The notes beneath the pieces were generated by a model that did not search any database, was not told the DNA's origin, and saw only the letters and a program-made list of their open reading frames with translations. Made by a program: the position numbers and the translations under genes. DNA of 64,000 bases from Rotaria sp. Silwood1 (lineage: Eukaryota; Rotifera; Eurotatoria; Philodinida; Philodinidae): NCBI GenBank assembly GCA_905250075.1, contig CAJNOP010000020.1:62001-126000 (forward strand), in the 5' to 3' direction. Positions 1 to 11,705 of the stretch are shown here, in pieces. Position 1 is the first letter of the stretch. The number at the start of each line of letters is the position of its first letter.

Positions 1-3000
1 TAAATGTATTAGAATTAGAATTAGAAGTGATCATACGACAAATTTTTTCGGTCATGTGTCTTGTACTGCAGGATAGCATAGAAATCATTTATGTCCCTGA
101 CCATGAAACAAGGTAGAATATCATGCATGATAGAGCAGCTTGCTATTTTGATTTTCTATCCAACAAAGTAGATATCATCTGTCAGTCATTCTTCAATCTG
201 CATGTCTTACTTTGTTTTAAAATAAAATAAATATCTTCTTAAACAATAACTTGTCAAAAAAAAGAACAACAACAACAACAACAATTTAAAGAAAAATCTT
301 GTCTAAATTTTAAGACTTAGGAAGAATTAGATATTTTACCAATAAGTACATTTTAGAATATTGTTTTTCATTACTTTTGATAGTAGCTGCCTTCAAATTA
401 ATTAAGTGAGACATACCAGATAAGAAGCGAAAATTTTCTTGTTGATTTTTTCTCCAAAAATAAAATTAATAGTTTACGTACGTTTATTTCTAATCTCAAA
501 TATTAATCAATGTCTTACATTCTTTATTCACATTACAATTATAATCATTATTGTCATTCCATCACTCTTCTTTACACTCGTTTCAATATCAAAGGTGTAT
601 GATTCGCTTCTGAGTCCATTAATTTTGCTTACTATAAAGAAGATAAGATCACAAGTCGGCAAAGTCATCCAGTTCTATACTCAACTCTGAGCAAAATCTT
701 AAAAATTAATGAAAATAAAAATATTGAGACTTGACAGTCAATACTTAATAAATTATCTCTAGCAATTGACTGGTGCTTCTCTTGAAGAATATCATTGCAC
801 ATTGTTGTAAGAATTGAAAAGGCTGATGCACTCGGTACTTTAATTATTTATGTTGCTTAATTGAATATTGAAAATAGAATAGATGTAACAATAATTATAT
901 CAACTCTAGGTTCTGATGATGCGACCACGATCTATTTTTCTTGTACATACCGTTCCAATTTTATATGAGAAAAATATGGTTCTTTTCTTACCAATAATAG
1001 TACTCGTAAAATACTAATGATCTGTCATTGGTTGAATTATATATGTATTGCGAGAATCAAGAACTACCGAATATCTTCTCAAAAGCTTTTTATGATGAGT
1101 ATAATCACTTTAAGGAAGAAACTTCGTAGAAGTGGATTAACAGTAGAAGATAAGACTTCATTCGTAAATTTTTACGGTAACTTAAAACGTTTCATAGATC
1201 CATAGGATACTCAAAAAATTGTTTAAATATTGTTTTAATTTTCGAAATTCCTTTTACATTAAGTATCGCATCGGGCTTTTAGAATTTTTCGTAGTATCTT
1301 AGTTCGATTCAATATTTTATCTATCCATATGAAGTACAAAACGTGATGTGCAAGTTGATATTAATATAGATGAATCAGTATTGACAGTTTAAAGAATGGT
1401 TAATCATCAGTTTCGTATGAGTACCCTAATTGATTAGAAAATGATATTTTTCTGACCAAAGATCGAACTTGAATATTTGATCAGATTGATGAATTTCACT
1501 GTTGCTTTTTGGATAGATGCATTAGTGTTTGTTTTGGTTAATTGTGTTGATACACATATGGTTGCTAGTAATGTTTCTTCATTATTACATATAGCATGTG
1601 ATATGTTCCATCTATCACTTATTACATAACTAGTCGATAATAATCTTGGTCTAAAACAGCCAAGCTAACTTTCAATGAATACCATTACATGTTGCCAATG
1701 GATCATTTGATGGTTATCGGTCAATTCCAAAAGGGAGCAACTGGTGTTCGTTTTCGAAGTTCACTGTTCTTTCTCCGGTCTATTCATGATTCGAACGAAT
1801 AAAATACTGATACATCAGCACATAATAGGAATCAAACTACCATATTTGATCTATTGAAATAATCGAAAGCAAAAAAAACCGTTCAAAGGTATCTATGAAA
1901 AATTTGTCAACATTAATACTAATGAATCAGATTCTGATTAATCTGTGATGAGTGAAATATATACCAGTGATAATGGATTTGAATGTGATATCAAATAGAA
2001 TATCAAAAATCATCATAGATCTCAATGAGAACATTTAAAATATCTGACTGTACAGAATATACTACTAAATTCTAAAAATATAAATTTGTTTTTTTTTTTG
2101 TGGTCATCTGTTTATGTCAACATGACCGGTATTCATGTTTCTCTCAAATGTCACCGTTATTATAAAAAAAAAAGAAAAAAAATAACAATAACAATAAATA
2201 AAAACAGCAATAATATATTTTCTTTTGCTTGTTCTTTTATGTGTGATCAATCATTAAGACTTGTACGTCGAGTATTTGAGTCACCATCTAATGACCATTC
2301 ATCAGCTGATTCTAATCTACGTAGAAGTAATCGTTCAGTGGCAACTAAATCAGTATTCACAGGTTTTTCTTCTATAATAATAAAAAAAAAACAATCATAT
2401 TGATATTTCATATTTGGTAACTATACTTTGTAATGTATAGAATTTAAGAATACAATGAAACACTATACCAGTAAGACATATAACAAGACCGATGATATTT
2501 ATTGCATTTAATTGATTATTATTATATTCAACAGCCAAATAGAGCATAACAACTTCCTTTAAAAAGAAATTTTAGAAAATATTTATATATAAGCTAATTT
2601 AGGCCGAACGAGACGTATTCACCTTTTTTTCCACTGGAATTCTTTTACAAAGGTTATTTTTCTGAATAAATTCTTTGTTAGCTCTTTTAGTTGAATATTA
2701 ATTAAAAAGTAATTTAACAAATATCTCTTTAACTATATGAGGAAAAAATTCGAAAACTTCAGGATAAAATCTAAGATGTGAATTACATCTATAGTGAAAC
2801 TTTTAGCAAGATCATACTCAAAAAACTCTTTCTGTTAAAAACCAGTTTTCTAGAGACTCTATCAATTGTCAAAACAAAAATTTTTGTCTTACCAACATCT
2901 AGAGATTCTGTCGCTAAAAGAAAATCAAATTGATTGTTTTTGAAAAGCTTAGGCATATTTATAAAAACTTCTCCGTAGAGATATTGTAATCTAAGAAGTT

Positions 3001-3547
3001 GTCAATAGAAGGTATTGTTTAGTTTTCAAAAATACTGTTACAATTCGTAAATTTTTCTAAACTAAAATGTATGAAGTGAAAGTTGATGTTGTTGTTTGTA
3101 TCATGGTGTTAACGCTAATTTTTTACTGATAAGTGAGGTTTCTAGCACTGATTTTTTTCAGAGTACCTAGGGTAGTTTAACATATACTTGTAACATATAA
3201 AAATTAGCTCTAAGAACGTTTGTTATCTCAAGATAAATGCTTTTTAATTTTGCGAAATGACGTCACTAACGGATGATTTCACTCATATATTGTTATTTAA
3301 TATTCTAATAATAGATTATTAAATCAAGACAATTTTTGTTCATGTATGAAGATATTACTATACGAAAAGAAAATAATTCTATCTAACTGATGTACAGAGA
3401 AAATTGCATGTAAATCAAAGAAAACATTTTGATTTCGTACTTTGCTATCGGCAAGAATAAATGTTGTATTTGATGACATTTTTTTATAATTTCGAAGACA
3501 AGAAAAAACTAGTTAATAATATCAAGAATTAATCTTCAAAAATATCT
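1..3547. other. Intergenic, no confident gene
   Basis: I see no gene here that I can support. Open frames at 439-690 and 1017-1205 have the low-complexity composition of random AT-rich sequence. Around 1680-2000 the sequence is richer in coding-like codons but broken by stops, as in a decayed element or gene. A short AAC microsatellite lies at about 268-284. The interval lies downstream of SLC35C2, on the 3' side of that minus-strand gene. Confidence 0.5.
2221..2358 (+). other. Possible isolated coding exon
   Basis: This stretch reads open on the plus strand with codon use like the real exons of this window. It encodes an arginine- and serine-rich peptide containing LRLVRRVFESPSNDHSS, and it ends at CACAG|GTTTTT, a possible donor. 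I recognise no family. It may be an exon of a gene whose other exons I cannot see, a relic, or chance. Confidence 0.2.
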
Positions 3548-3757
3548 TCATTCCAATTCCAATTCTTCTAAATTAACATCAACATTTCTTTTTTCTCATC
3601 AAGAAACTTCTTAGCAATTACAAAACTTATCTCGAATTAATGAACTAGAAGAGTCACGTTTCTTCAATTCAGATGTTAATCATCCATTACCGAGATCAAA
3701 AGATCTTATAGTTCGGAACAGTATTCTAATGCTTTTCTGTTGAACCCAAAAATAAAA
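3548..3757 (-). pseudogene. SLC35C2: Decayed SLC35C2 last exon(s)
   Basis: In the same frame as the 3793 acceptor, past the TAA at 3758-3760, the sequence still reads like the family's end: a helix-like SIRILFRTIRSFDLGNG, then a TGA, then the polar tail LTSELKKRDSSSSLIRDK. After a possible 39-nt intron it ends with an acidic NVDVNLEELELE and a TGA at 3548-3550. The SSSSLIRD-type tail and acidic end are what I expect of SLC35C2. The two in-frame stops argue for decay, or for an unrecognised splice that skips them. Confidence 0.4.
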
Positions 3758-6700
3758 TTAATTCATTTCAATGGAAAAAAAAAGTAAATAGTTCTACATT
3801 TTCATCTATACTTTGAAATTCAATCAAATGAAGAAAAAAAATTTTACCTTAAAAATACCTGATACACTCAGAGTAAGTGAAGATGTATTTGACACTAATA
3901 AAAATTCACTGAATTCAAGACAGAATGCTAATAAAGCACTAGATCCAAATATTCCCATATGATGACCAACAGAAGCATATGATTTTTTATTAAGTAACCG
4001 TAATTCATATAATAATTGTTGACCTAAGATCAAAAGAAAACAAGTAAGTTACAAAATAGAAGGAAGAATAAGAAAAAAAGAAAGACCTACCTTCTCTGAC
4101 GCATGCAAGCGGAATGATTACGGCAAGCATCCACGGTTGAACATAATACATAGCATCAACGGGATTGCTCAAGCCTACAACGAAACATAAAAGAGAATAG
4201 GGCTTAGTCGTCATTAATTATTTGTTGACCAAACAAGCTCATCGTTCTTATTATATCTTTCGCTTTCTTCTTTTTTTTTTTTTAATATTTTTGCTTTTGT
4301 TAATACAAACGAAAGTTAAAGATATTGTAACATATATAATAAACAAGACCGATGGCCGAATGAATGCACGGTTTGAAAATCGTCAAGTCACTCCTTGTGC
4401 GAGTGTTTCTTTTAGCTCACGGGCTTATTTCTACCTGGCGTGTTATTGATACAAATGAAAATCAATATTGTTGGATTATTCTTGTTGGTCTCGGGTTTTT
4501 ACTTGTCGAAACTGGCATCGTTATTTGGCTTCGAAATGGACGTGAATTTAAAACGTATGTTTATATTTCAAAACAAAAAAAAGGAGTTCTCCTTTGTATA
4601 TATTATGTTTTTAGAATTGCTTTTTGTATCATATTCTATCTGACATGTACAATACCATCATTATGGGTAATACATATTGAAACAGCAAATAGAAAATTAT
4701 ATCATCTTGCTGAAATAAAACTTCATTCGCGAGCAACTGTACCATCGATTCAACCGCAACAACAAAATTCTATTTCTAATAGTACATCATCAGATAGTTC
4801 ATCATCATCATCATCATCAACAACATCACGTTTATTATCACATATTACTCCAATTGCACTTTTAATAGGAAATATCGAATGTCATGAGAAAGCATGGTAT
4901 TATATGGATGAACAACGTTGGCTTGATGCAATACAAGAAACAATGCTTATTATTTTATCTATATGTCGTTTAATAATCACTCGTGAGCATATGACTGTGG
5001 CAAAAAGTGGAATTGTTTTACTTATAACTTTTATAAATGGTGCTGATTTATTAGCTATGTCACATTCAATACAATATCATGATGTTATCATTGAACGTCT
5101 TTGGATGTATATTGGTCTTACTCTTCTATCAATTGGTTTATTTCAAATGTCATTTATTGATACAGATGGTTTGACATCATCAACAACAGATCATATGACA
5201 GCATATGATAATCATAAAAAAAAATTAAGAAAACGAATGCATTTTCTTCAAGATCAAAATATATGTCCACTTTTTCGAGTAAATTTCATACATATAAATA
5301 TTTCATTTATATAATAATTGTTTTTTGTTTTTTGTTCTATTCGATAGGCTTTATTTATTAATGATGGTCTACTTTTATTATATCGAACATTATTAGCGAC
5401 TAAAGTTCGATGTAGTAAACCAACAATTATATTTTTTATGGGAAAAAATGTTTTCATGATTGCATTACATTGTTATCGTGTTTATCATAGATCTCAAGAA
5501 CATGCTAAAGAGAAAGCATTTGCTGCTTATGAACATTTAATAAATTCACCATCATTATCAGGAAAATATCGTCATCCATTTTATGACCTTGAACAACATC
5601 ATTCACGAAAACATCAACAACGACAACAACGATTATTACATCGAACTATTCGTCGACCAATATCAATAACTCATAGACGACGAGCAAAAACTCCACGAAC
5701 ATTACAAAATGTTTCTAACAATTCTATTTCATATCCATTTGCACGACGTCGAAATGATGGTGGTCGTGCACGCACAGCATTTGCTCTCTATGGTCTACCA
5801 TTTCATTCATCACAAGGTCCTCGACTAACAACATCATCTTCAACTGAAAGTCTTGTTGCTAAAGCTATCGTTCGGTAAAAAGAAAAAAGAAAAGAAACTA
5901 TCACTTTACCAAGTTCATGTTTTTGTGTTATTAATTGTGTAATTGTCCAACGAAGACCAGATAAAAAAGAAGCAACCATAATAAGAATAAAACCAAGAGC
6001 ATCAAATTCTGTATAATGATATGTAAAAAGAAATAAACCACTAGCAATTAGAGTAACAACACCAATTAATGAACAACGCTAAGAAACAAAAACACAAGAA
6101 TGAACATTTTATAAAGAAATTTAGACGAGAAATAAAATTACGAATCGTTCAAGACCAAATATAATACCAAATATGAGAATGTAAATGATCACAGTCGATT
6201 TACACATTACTAAAAAGAAAAATAAATAGTAGCTTTTAAATATCTAATATATTATTTCTGGATGATAACACAAGTAACGGTCTTCAAATATAGCCTTTAG
6301 ATATAAGGGAAGTTCAATTTTCGGCCCAATCTGAAATTCCTCTCATTAATTGTCATGAAAAACCTTATTTCTATGAATGCTTCGTACACTTCATAATGAT
6401 AAGCAGTATAAATTTAGATCAAATTATAATTGTAGAGTTTTGATCAGCAAACAACGTTTCAAGAGATTTCATAATGTGTCACTAGACGAAAAGTACTATG
6501 TGAATTTCATAGTTGAAATACTTGAGTTGAAACCATCAGTGATTAGATTACTGCACAAACTATTTAGATCAATTGAATATTTTAGTCTTTTGAAAGTAGA
6601 AACTATATGTAAAGTATTTATTCTGATAGAATTTCTGTAAAAATAGAAATTATTTTGATTTTTAAAGAAACAACTAGAAACTCCAGCTCGAAATCTAATG

Positions 6701-8024
6701 AGGTAAGTTCTTCTAACTAATAAATTGCTATTGATTCGAGATTATGTGCATCATGTAGATCTAAATGAACTATTAATATCGTGAAAAAATTTTGTGCCAT
6801 TAGCTTATTACTGCATTGATACTATTGCTTTAGGGGAAATTTTTTAATGTATGCTATGGCCTTTCTTACAAACTCTAGAAAAAGTTACTTTCGAATTTCG
6901 ATTTAAAACTTATCAAAGAGACATATTTCGACGAGAATAGTTCCTTGTGAAAATTTCAAGTCTTTTTATTTACTCCTTATCCTGAAATAAGGACATCGAA
7001 TCTACTAGTGTATATAAGTAATATAAATGATATGTTATTACCATAGCTGTACCTAAGGATAGAAGCAATGAAAATACGTGAAACTTTCTCGAAAAGCTCT
7101 TCTCGTTAAGAATGATTTCTACGCAAAGTTTCATGACAAAATTTGGAAATAAATCATACATTTAAAAAAAATACTATGAAATCATTTTTGGTGACTTTCC
7201 TTGTAAGTCTTTCAATGATAAAAGCATGTTTCTAACACTGTTAAATAAAACAGTCAAACTCTTACATTTTTTTTTCAGTTATGTACAAAAAAAAAACAAC
7301 GTCAAATCTATCGATAAAATATTGTCAAATCTCACTTGACAAAACTATGAATTCGAAATTTTTCTGGTAAGGAATTGTTCAATATTCAACCAATATTCAA
7401 AATATGAATTTTTTCTTTCTGACTTCATGAAAACAACAATGTCTTAGTTCAAAAATTCTCTTATATTCTAATATTGATCTATAAGATGACTTTATCATAA
7501 AATAACACAGTATGACTATATTCTACTTACTATAAAGTGAAATAGTTATATATTGTAAAGACCAATTAGATAAACTTATATCAAGTGAAGCAGTTATACC
7601 TAAAATAAATATATTTTTTTATATTAGAGATAGATGGAGAAGTTAAAAAAAAAGAAAACATAAAGCTTATGATACCAGTAGGTGCAATTTTTCGCCATAA
7701 TATTGGCCATGTTAAATTTACACGTTCTCTATCATTATTTTGATGTCGTCCACATAATGTTGTACAAAATGAACAATAACAAAATTTATGTAAAAACCAA
7801 CGAATAAGTGCAGAAAATAATAATTTAATTGCCATGTGTAATGTTGTTATTGAAAGTGGAAATTTATAATCACGAAATAAATGTCGATTAAAAAATGTTA
7901 ATGATATTGAACAAAGCCAATAAAGTAAAATAAAACTACAAACTTTAAGCATGGTTATTAATGTACTAAATAAAGAAGATGATCGATATACATTATGATG
8001 ACTGAATAAATTTTTTCGAGACAT
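3758..8024 (-). CDS. SLC35C2: SLC35C2-like nucleotide-sugar/triose-phosphate-type transporter
   Basis: Multi-pass drug/metabolite-superfamily transporter of the SLC35C2 group, a Golgi/early-secretory protein linked to GDP-fucose supply and Notch fucosylation in vertebrates. Exons (minus): 7676-8024, 7531-7599, 6142-6209, 5910-6078, 4091-4174, 3848-4023; phases agree at every junction (305 codons). Recognisable blocks are SISLTFFNRHLFRDYKFPL near the N-terminus, SLDISLSNWSLQYITISLY, GLFLFTYHYTEFDALGFIL, GLRWTITQLITQKHELGLSN, and near the C-terminus FSEFLLVSNTSSLTLSVSG followed by IFK. The family continues with one more membrane helix and a polar tail. Here the next acceptor (3793) leads into a frame that stops at 3758-3760, so the last helix looks lost or decayed. 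Intron 5910 to 4174 (about 1.7 kb) contains a whole opposite-strand gene; intron 7531 to 6209 (about 1.3 kb) contains a repeat copy. The ATG at 8024 fits the family's short N-terminus. Confidence 0.88.
4364..5878 (+). CDS. TMEM26: TMEM26-like multi-pass membrane protein, nested in SLC35C2 intron
   Basis: Exons 4364-4554, 4615-5278 and 5348-5878 join in frame to 461 codons plus stop; introns are 60 and 69 nt. TMEM26-family landmarks appear in order. They are an N-terminal MHGLKIVKSLLVRVFLLAHG followed by STWRV, a second helix around VGLGFLLVETGIVIWL, REFK, a third helix ending CTIPSLWVIHIE, a variable serine-rich loop, then helices, and INDGLLLLYRTLL with GKNVFMIALHCYRVY near the end. The family has about 370 residues in mammals; this one is longer because of the serine-rich loop (about residues 135-155) and an arginine-rich C-terminal tail (about 350-461). 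Function in the family is poorly known (plasma membrane marker in mammals). The whole gene lies antisense inside an SLC35C2 intron, so transcription of the two genes must overlap. The ATG at 4364 was chosen because it matches the family's N-terminus. Confidence 0.9.
6690..7165. repeat. Degenerate copy of the 61.6 kb inverted-repeat element
   Basis: Two blocks here resemble blocks of the element at 61621-62505. One is GTGCATCATGTAGATCTAAA near 6747, against GTGCACCATGTAGATTTTAA near 61670. The other is the stretch around 7041-7130 (CCATAGCTGTACCTAAGGAT, then GAAGCAATGAAAA), against 62235-62320. The copy lies in the SLC35C2 intron between the second and third coding exons. It is diverged and I could not define its ends. 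Confidence 0.5.
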
Positions 8025-10144
8025 TCTATTTTAATTTTTATAATAATAAAATATTTAAAAAAAAATAACCATTTGTACACAGGAACAAAAAAACAAGAGA
8101 CCAAAACGTAGATGCAAAGCAACTATGTAATCTACAATGAGAAACAGCTGGTTTTGATGACAATATGTAATAGAATATTTTCATAGAATCAATAAATAAT
8201 TGAAGATATATATATATATACAGTGCTCCAAACGTCAGAAAAAAAAAGAAAAGAACATGAATAGCTCCTTAGTAATTCAAAAGGATTTACATATTTTTTT
8301 TTCAGGCATTCGTTTATGTTTTATTCAATATATTTTAGATAAAATGTTTATGTCTAAAAATATAAAATAGGTTCGTTCATGATAAAACTCGAATAAGTCA
8401 GTATTCTAAAACAGTAACTACAGACGGAATTTAGAAGGAACGCACTAACTCAACATTACATTGACAATAGATTCTAGTGATTTTGTTAAAAAAAATATTA
8501 TTGAAAATCAATGATCGTAGAGTGATTACTGTAGAAAAAGCCAATGAGGACAGAATCAAGTGTTCGATGTATATAATGCTTCTTCTTAGAAGTACTTTGT
8601 ATGACTTGTATACACTGACGGGATCTGAGAAGACACAAATATCGTAATGGACGCCTGAGACACTCTAGCCAAAATCTCTAACTCTACCACTGCTTTAATA
8701 AATCATGATACTTCATGGTTCGGTATGTTGTTTCATTTTTTTTGTTAATGAGCAAACTTGTGCAATATTTCACAATCATTCTTAACTTTTTCTTCAGTAG
8801 TTTTTCTAGATTTTTTGGAATGAGATCGATCTTCGACAGTGTTCGTTTCACAAAATCTCTTAAATGTGATTGTAATACAGGACATAGCTGACATGTTTTT
8901 TTGCCGAATCATACCTGCAGCTTGGCTTTTTCAAATGGTAACTAATTCGAATTCGGGCATTATGTAAAACTATTTTTAATTTTGTAGACACAGATATTTT
9001 ATCTGAAATATATTGAATAAAGCATTAACGAATATGTGATTAAATTGTAAAACAAAAATATTTAAATGAGTTGAACTGTTGAGAAACTGTTCGTGTTATC
9101 TGTTTTCGTCTCAAATTTTGAAACAGTCTATATAAATATATAGATAAGGTTTTCAAGAATATTTTTTCCAAGAAAGACTTAAAATAAATCTCTTCAATCA
9201 TAACATTTGGTATCAAACGTAGATTGTTTTATACGGGTTTTCATTTCTTTTTCTTAGGATAGTTCAAAAAATTTCGTAAATTATCAATTGATTGTATATA
9301 TTATATTACACAATATTTTATCATATGCGTAGTTAAACATTTTCCTATTCTCATTCTGACTTCAAGTTTGTATTGAGAAGGAAATTTTCAACATCAGATA
9401 TACAATTAAGGAATGAGCCGAAAGTATCTAGATAAGATATGTGACTATTTTTCACGTGTTAAGGTGTTTGGAAAAAGAATCAAAAATAGCGTATTAGAAT
9501 CAGAGTTTTATGCTCTTCTAGAATATACTCATAGAATTTTTCTGTGACTTTTGACTATTCAACTATAAATGCTTTCGTCATTTTATTAAAGTAGAATTTA
9601 CCGTCAAGTGCTGTATATTTACAGAACTTATTTGATGTTTATAGGAAGCAGACTTGTTTTCAGATACTTTTTATTGAATTTTGTCAAGATTTACTTAAAA
9701 CTCAACAGTTAAAAATTACAAAAAAATTATAAGCATATAATCTGAAAGAATACAAAACTCGGATTCTAATATACAACTTCTTAAATCCTTTCAACGTATT
9801 TAAATACGCGAAAAAAGGAAAATCATTTGTCTAGAAATTTTCAATCCAGATCTTATTTTATTTAAAACATCTAAAATGAATTAGTGCTTCTGCAGCATTC
9901 ATTTCTTTCTAAAAAATAATATAATTATTCTGGTCTCTGTATTGATCGAATGCTTTTTCATTTAGGGAACAAAATTTCTTTTTTCTATAGAATTCTACTA
10001 TAAATTTCGATATTCACTTACGTATCCGTTAAAAAGGATAATAATATACAAGAATATCTGATAAACGGTAATATCACTCTTGAATTAGACGATGTTGATT
10101 TGATAAGTACAAGTGAATGATAAAAAAAGTCTAGAATGGTTTGA

Positions 10145-10565
10145 TTTTCGTGGTCTTTATTCTTGAAATATTGAACTTTTGCTCAGTTTTCTGTTCACCT
10201 CACGTCACGAAGAGAATTGAGTTTCGACTTCAAACTTTGCCTGGACAAAATTCTCAATGAGATCAGTTGATTGTGCAACTAGTATTTCCTTTTTTGAGAT
10301 GTAAATATTATGAAGAAACGTTGCTTTCACGCAAGAAAGAGAGTTTCGAACATTTCATATCTCAGGATAGGAGATACTAGAGAAATAACAACTTGCCTAA
10401 TGAACTAATCTTATTAAGAACTTTGTTCGTGCCAAGTTTGAAGTCGAAAATCGACTTTTCACGTGACCATAGCTTTCTGTTGAAAAACCCAATAAAATTT
10501 TGATATTTCAAGAGTAAAGAATCGGAAAATCAAAGCATTGTAACATTTTCTATTACTCACAAAGT
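10145..10565. repeat. Imperfect inverted repeat (foldback element, family copy also at 32.7 kb)
   Basis: The left arm (about 10155-10265) includes CTTGAAATATTGAACTTT and TTTCGACTTCAAACTTTGCC. The right arm (about 10420-10555) carries the same order on the opposite strand, including GGCACGAACAAAGTTC and TTTCGACTTCAAACTTGGC read on the minus strand. A third related arm lies at about 32665-32860. The arms are diverged, and I see no open frame inside. Confidence 0.55.
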
Positions 10566-11624
10566 CCTCAAAAAAATAACACCCATCTTGTTTGACAAAC
10601 GGTTTGATATTTAGTTTGGTTTGCTCATTAGTAATTTCTGTTAGTTTCATTCACTAGACCCAAAAATAATACACGTGACGAAATACTACCTACGTCAATG
10701 GGGAAAAAACAGAGTGCAAAGAAAAAAAAAACTAAAACCCAACAGCTATAAAAATCCCTTCATCTATTAGGTTAAGATCGTAACTCAATTTTGTAAGATA
10801 TTACTTATGCACTGTGCATTTCTGCTCCATCCCTCGAAGGTGAAACCATTACAATTTTTTTTTGCTTTAATGAAATATATATAAAATCATCAAACAATCA
10901 TATTTCTTCTTATGTTTATTTCTCATTATCTTATAATATAAAGAAAAAAAAAAAGACGCAAACATAACATTATATATATGTATATAAGCACAAATAACGA
11001 AATGGACAAAAAAATAAAGAGTAGTGAGATAAACATTTCAATTTGTGGTCTATTGTTCTTCTCGAGTACAATCATGCATGTTGGGAGAAAAACAAAAACT
11101 GAATGTCAAAATCTAAATAAGAAGAAGCATGACAAACTAAAAAACAAAAACAAAACAAGAGAATATATAGCACCAGTAAACAAGCATAATAATCAAATAC
11201 AAGCAATCAAAATCAAAAAGAAAGAGAAAAAAAAAAAGAAAACTGTCAAAAAAAAAAGATTAAGAAAAATTTAATATTGCATTAAATCATAATCTATTGA
11301 TTAAAGGTGAGAAAAGTTTAAGCACGTAAAAAATAGATCAGACCGATAGAGAAAATTAAAAACAATAGGAATTTTTTGGAATGTACAATATTCAACAGAA
11401 TAGATTCACTTGATCAATTATTCGACGATACGTACGAGGTGTATAAGGTGGAGTTTGTGATGATGCTAAAAAGAAATCGACAAATTTATTTGATTAGAAA
11501 CAAATATTGTAAGTTTCATTCGATTAAGAAAAGCGCAAAAAACAGAGCATACTGTGATAAGTGTAAGCATTTTAAACAAAATTATTTAGACACAATCTTA
11601 CTTGACAATATCAAAAAATAAAAT

Positions 11625-11630
11625 TTTATT
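11625..11630 (-). terminator. Candidate polyadenylation signal for CARMIL
   Basis: AATAAA on the minus strand, about 75 nt past the CARMIL stop codon. Such hexamers are common by chance in this AT-rich sequence, so position is the main support. Confidence 0.35.
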
Positions 11631-11705
11631 TTAAACATCTGGAAGTTTAATTTAATAAGTCGAGAAAAAAAAATAGAAGATTTTGTTTTTTCTTTTTTTG
11701 AATAA

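Larger units (their letters stand above)
8025..11705. other. Intergenic, decayed repeats
   Basis: Interval between the 5' end of SLC35C2 and the 3' end of CARMIL. An inverted repeat lies at about 10145-10565. I recognise no gene. The lysine-rich open frame at 10978-11274 and the one at 11376-11621 have no family features and look like AT-rich background. The first few hundred bases above 8024 should hold the SLC35C2 promoter, but I see no defined element. Confidence 0.5.

Noticed and set aside
10978..11274. 98-codon lysine-rich plus-strand frame
   Set aside because: Composition follows A-runs, with no family feature and no splice context; judged AT-rich background.
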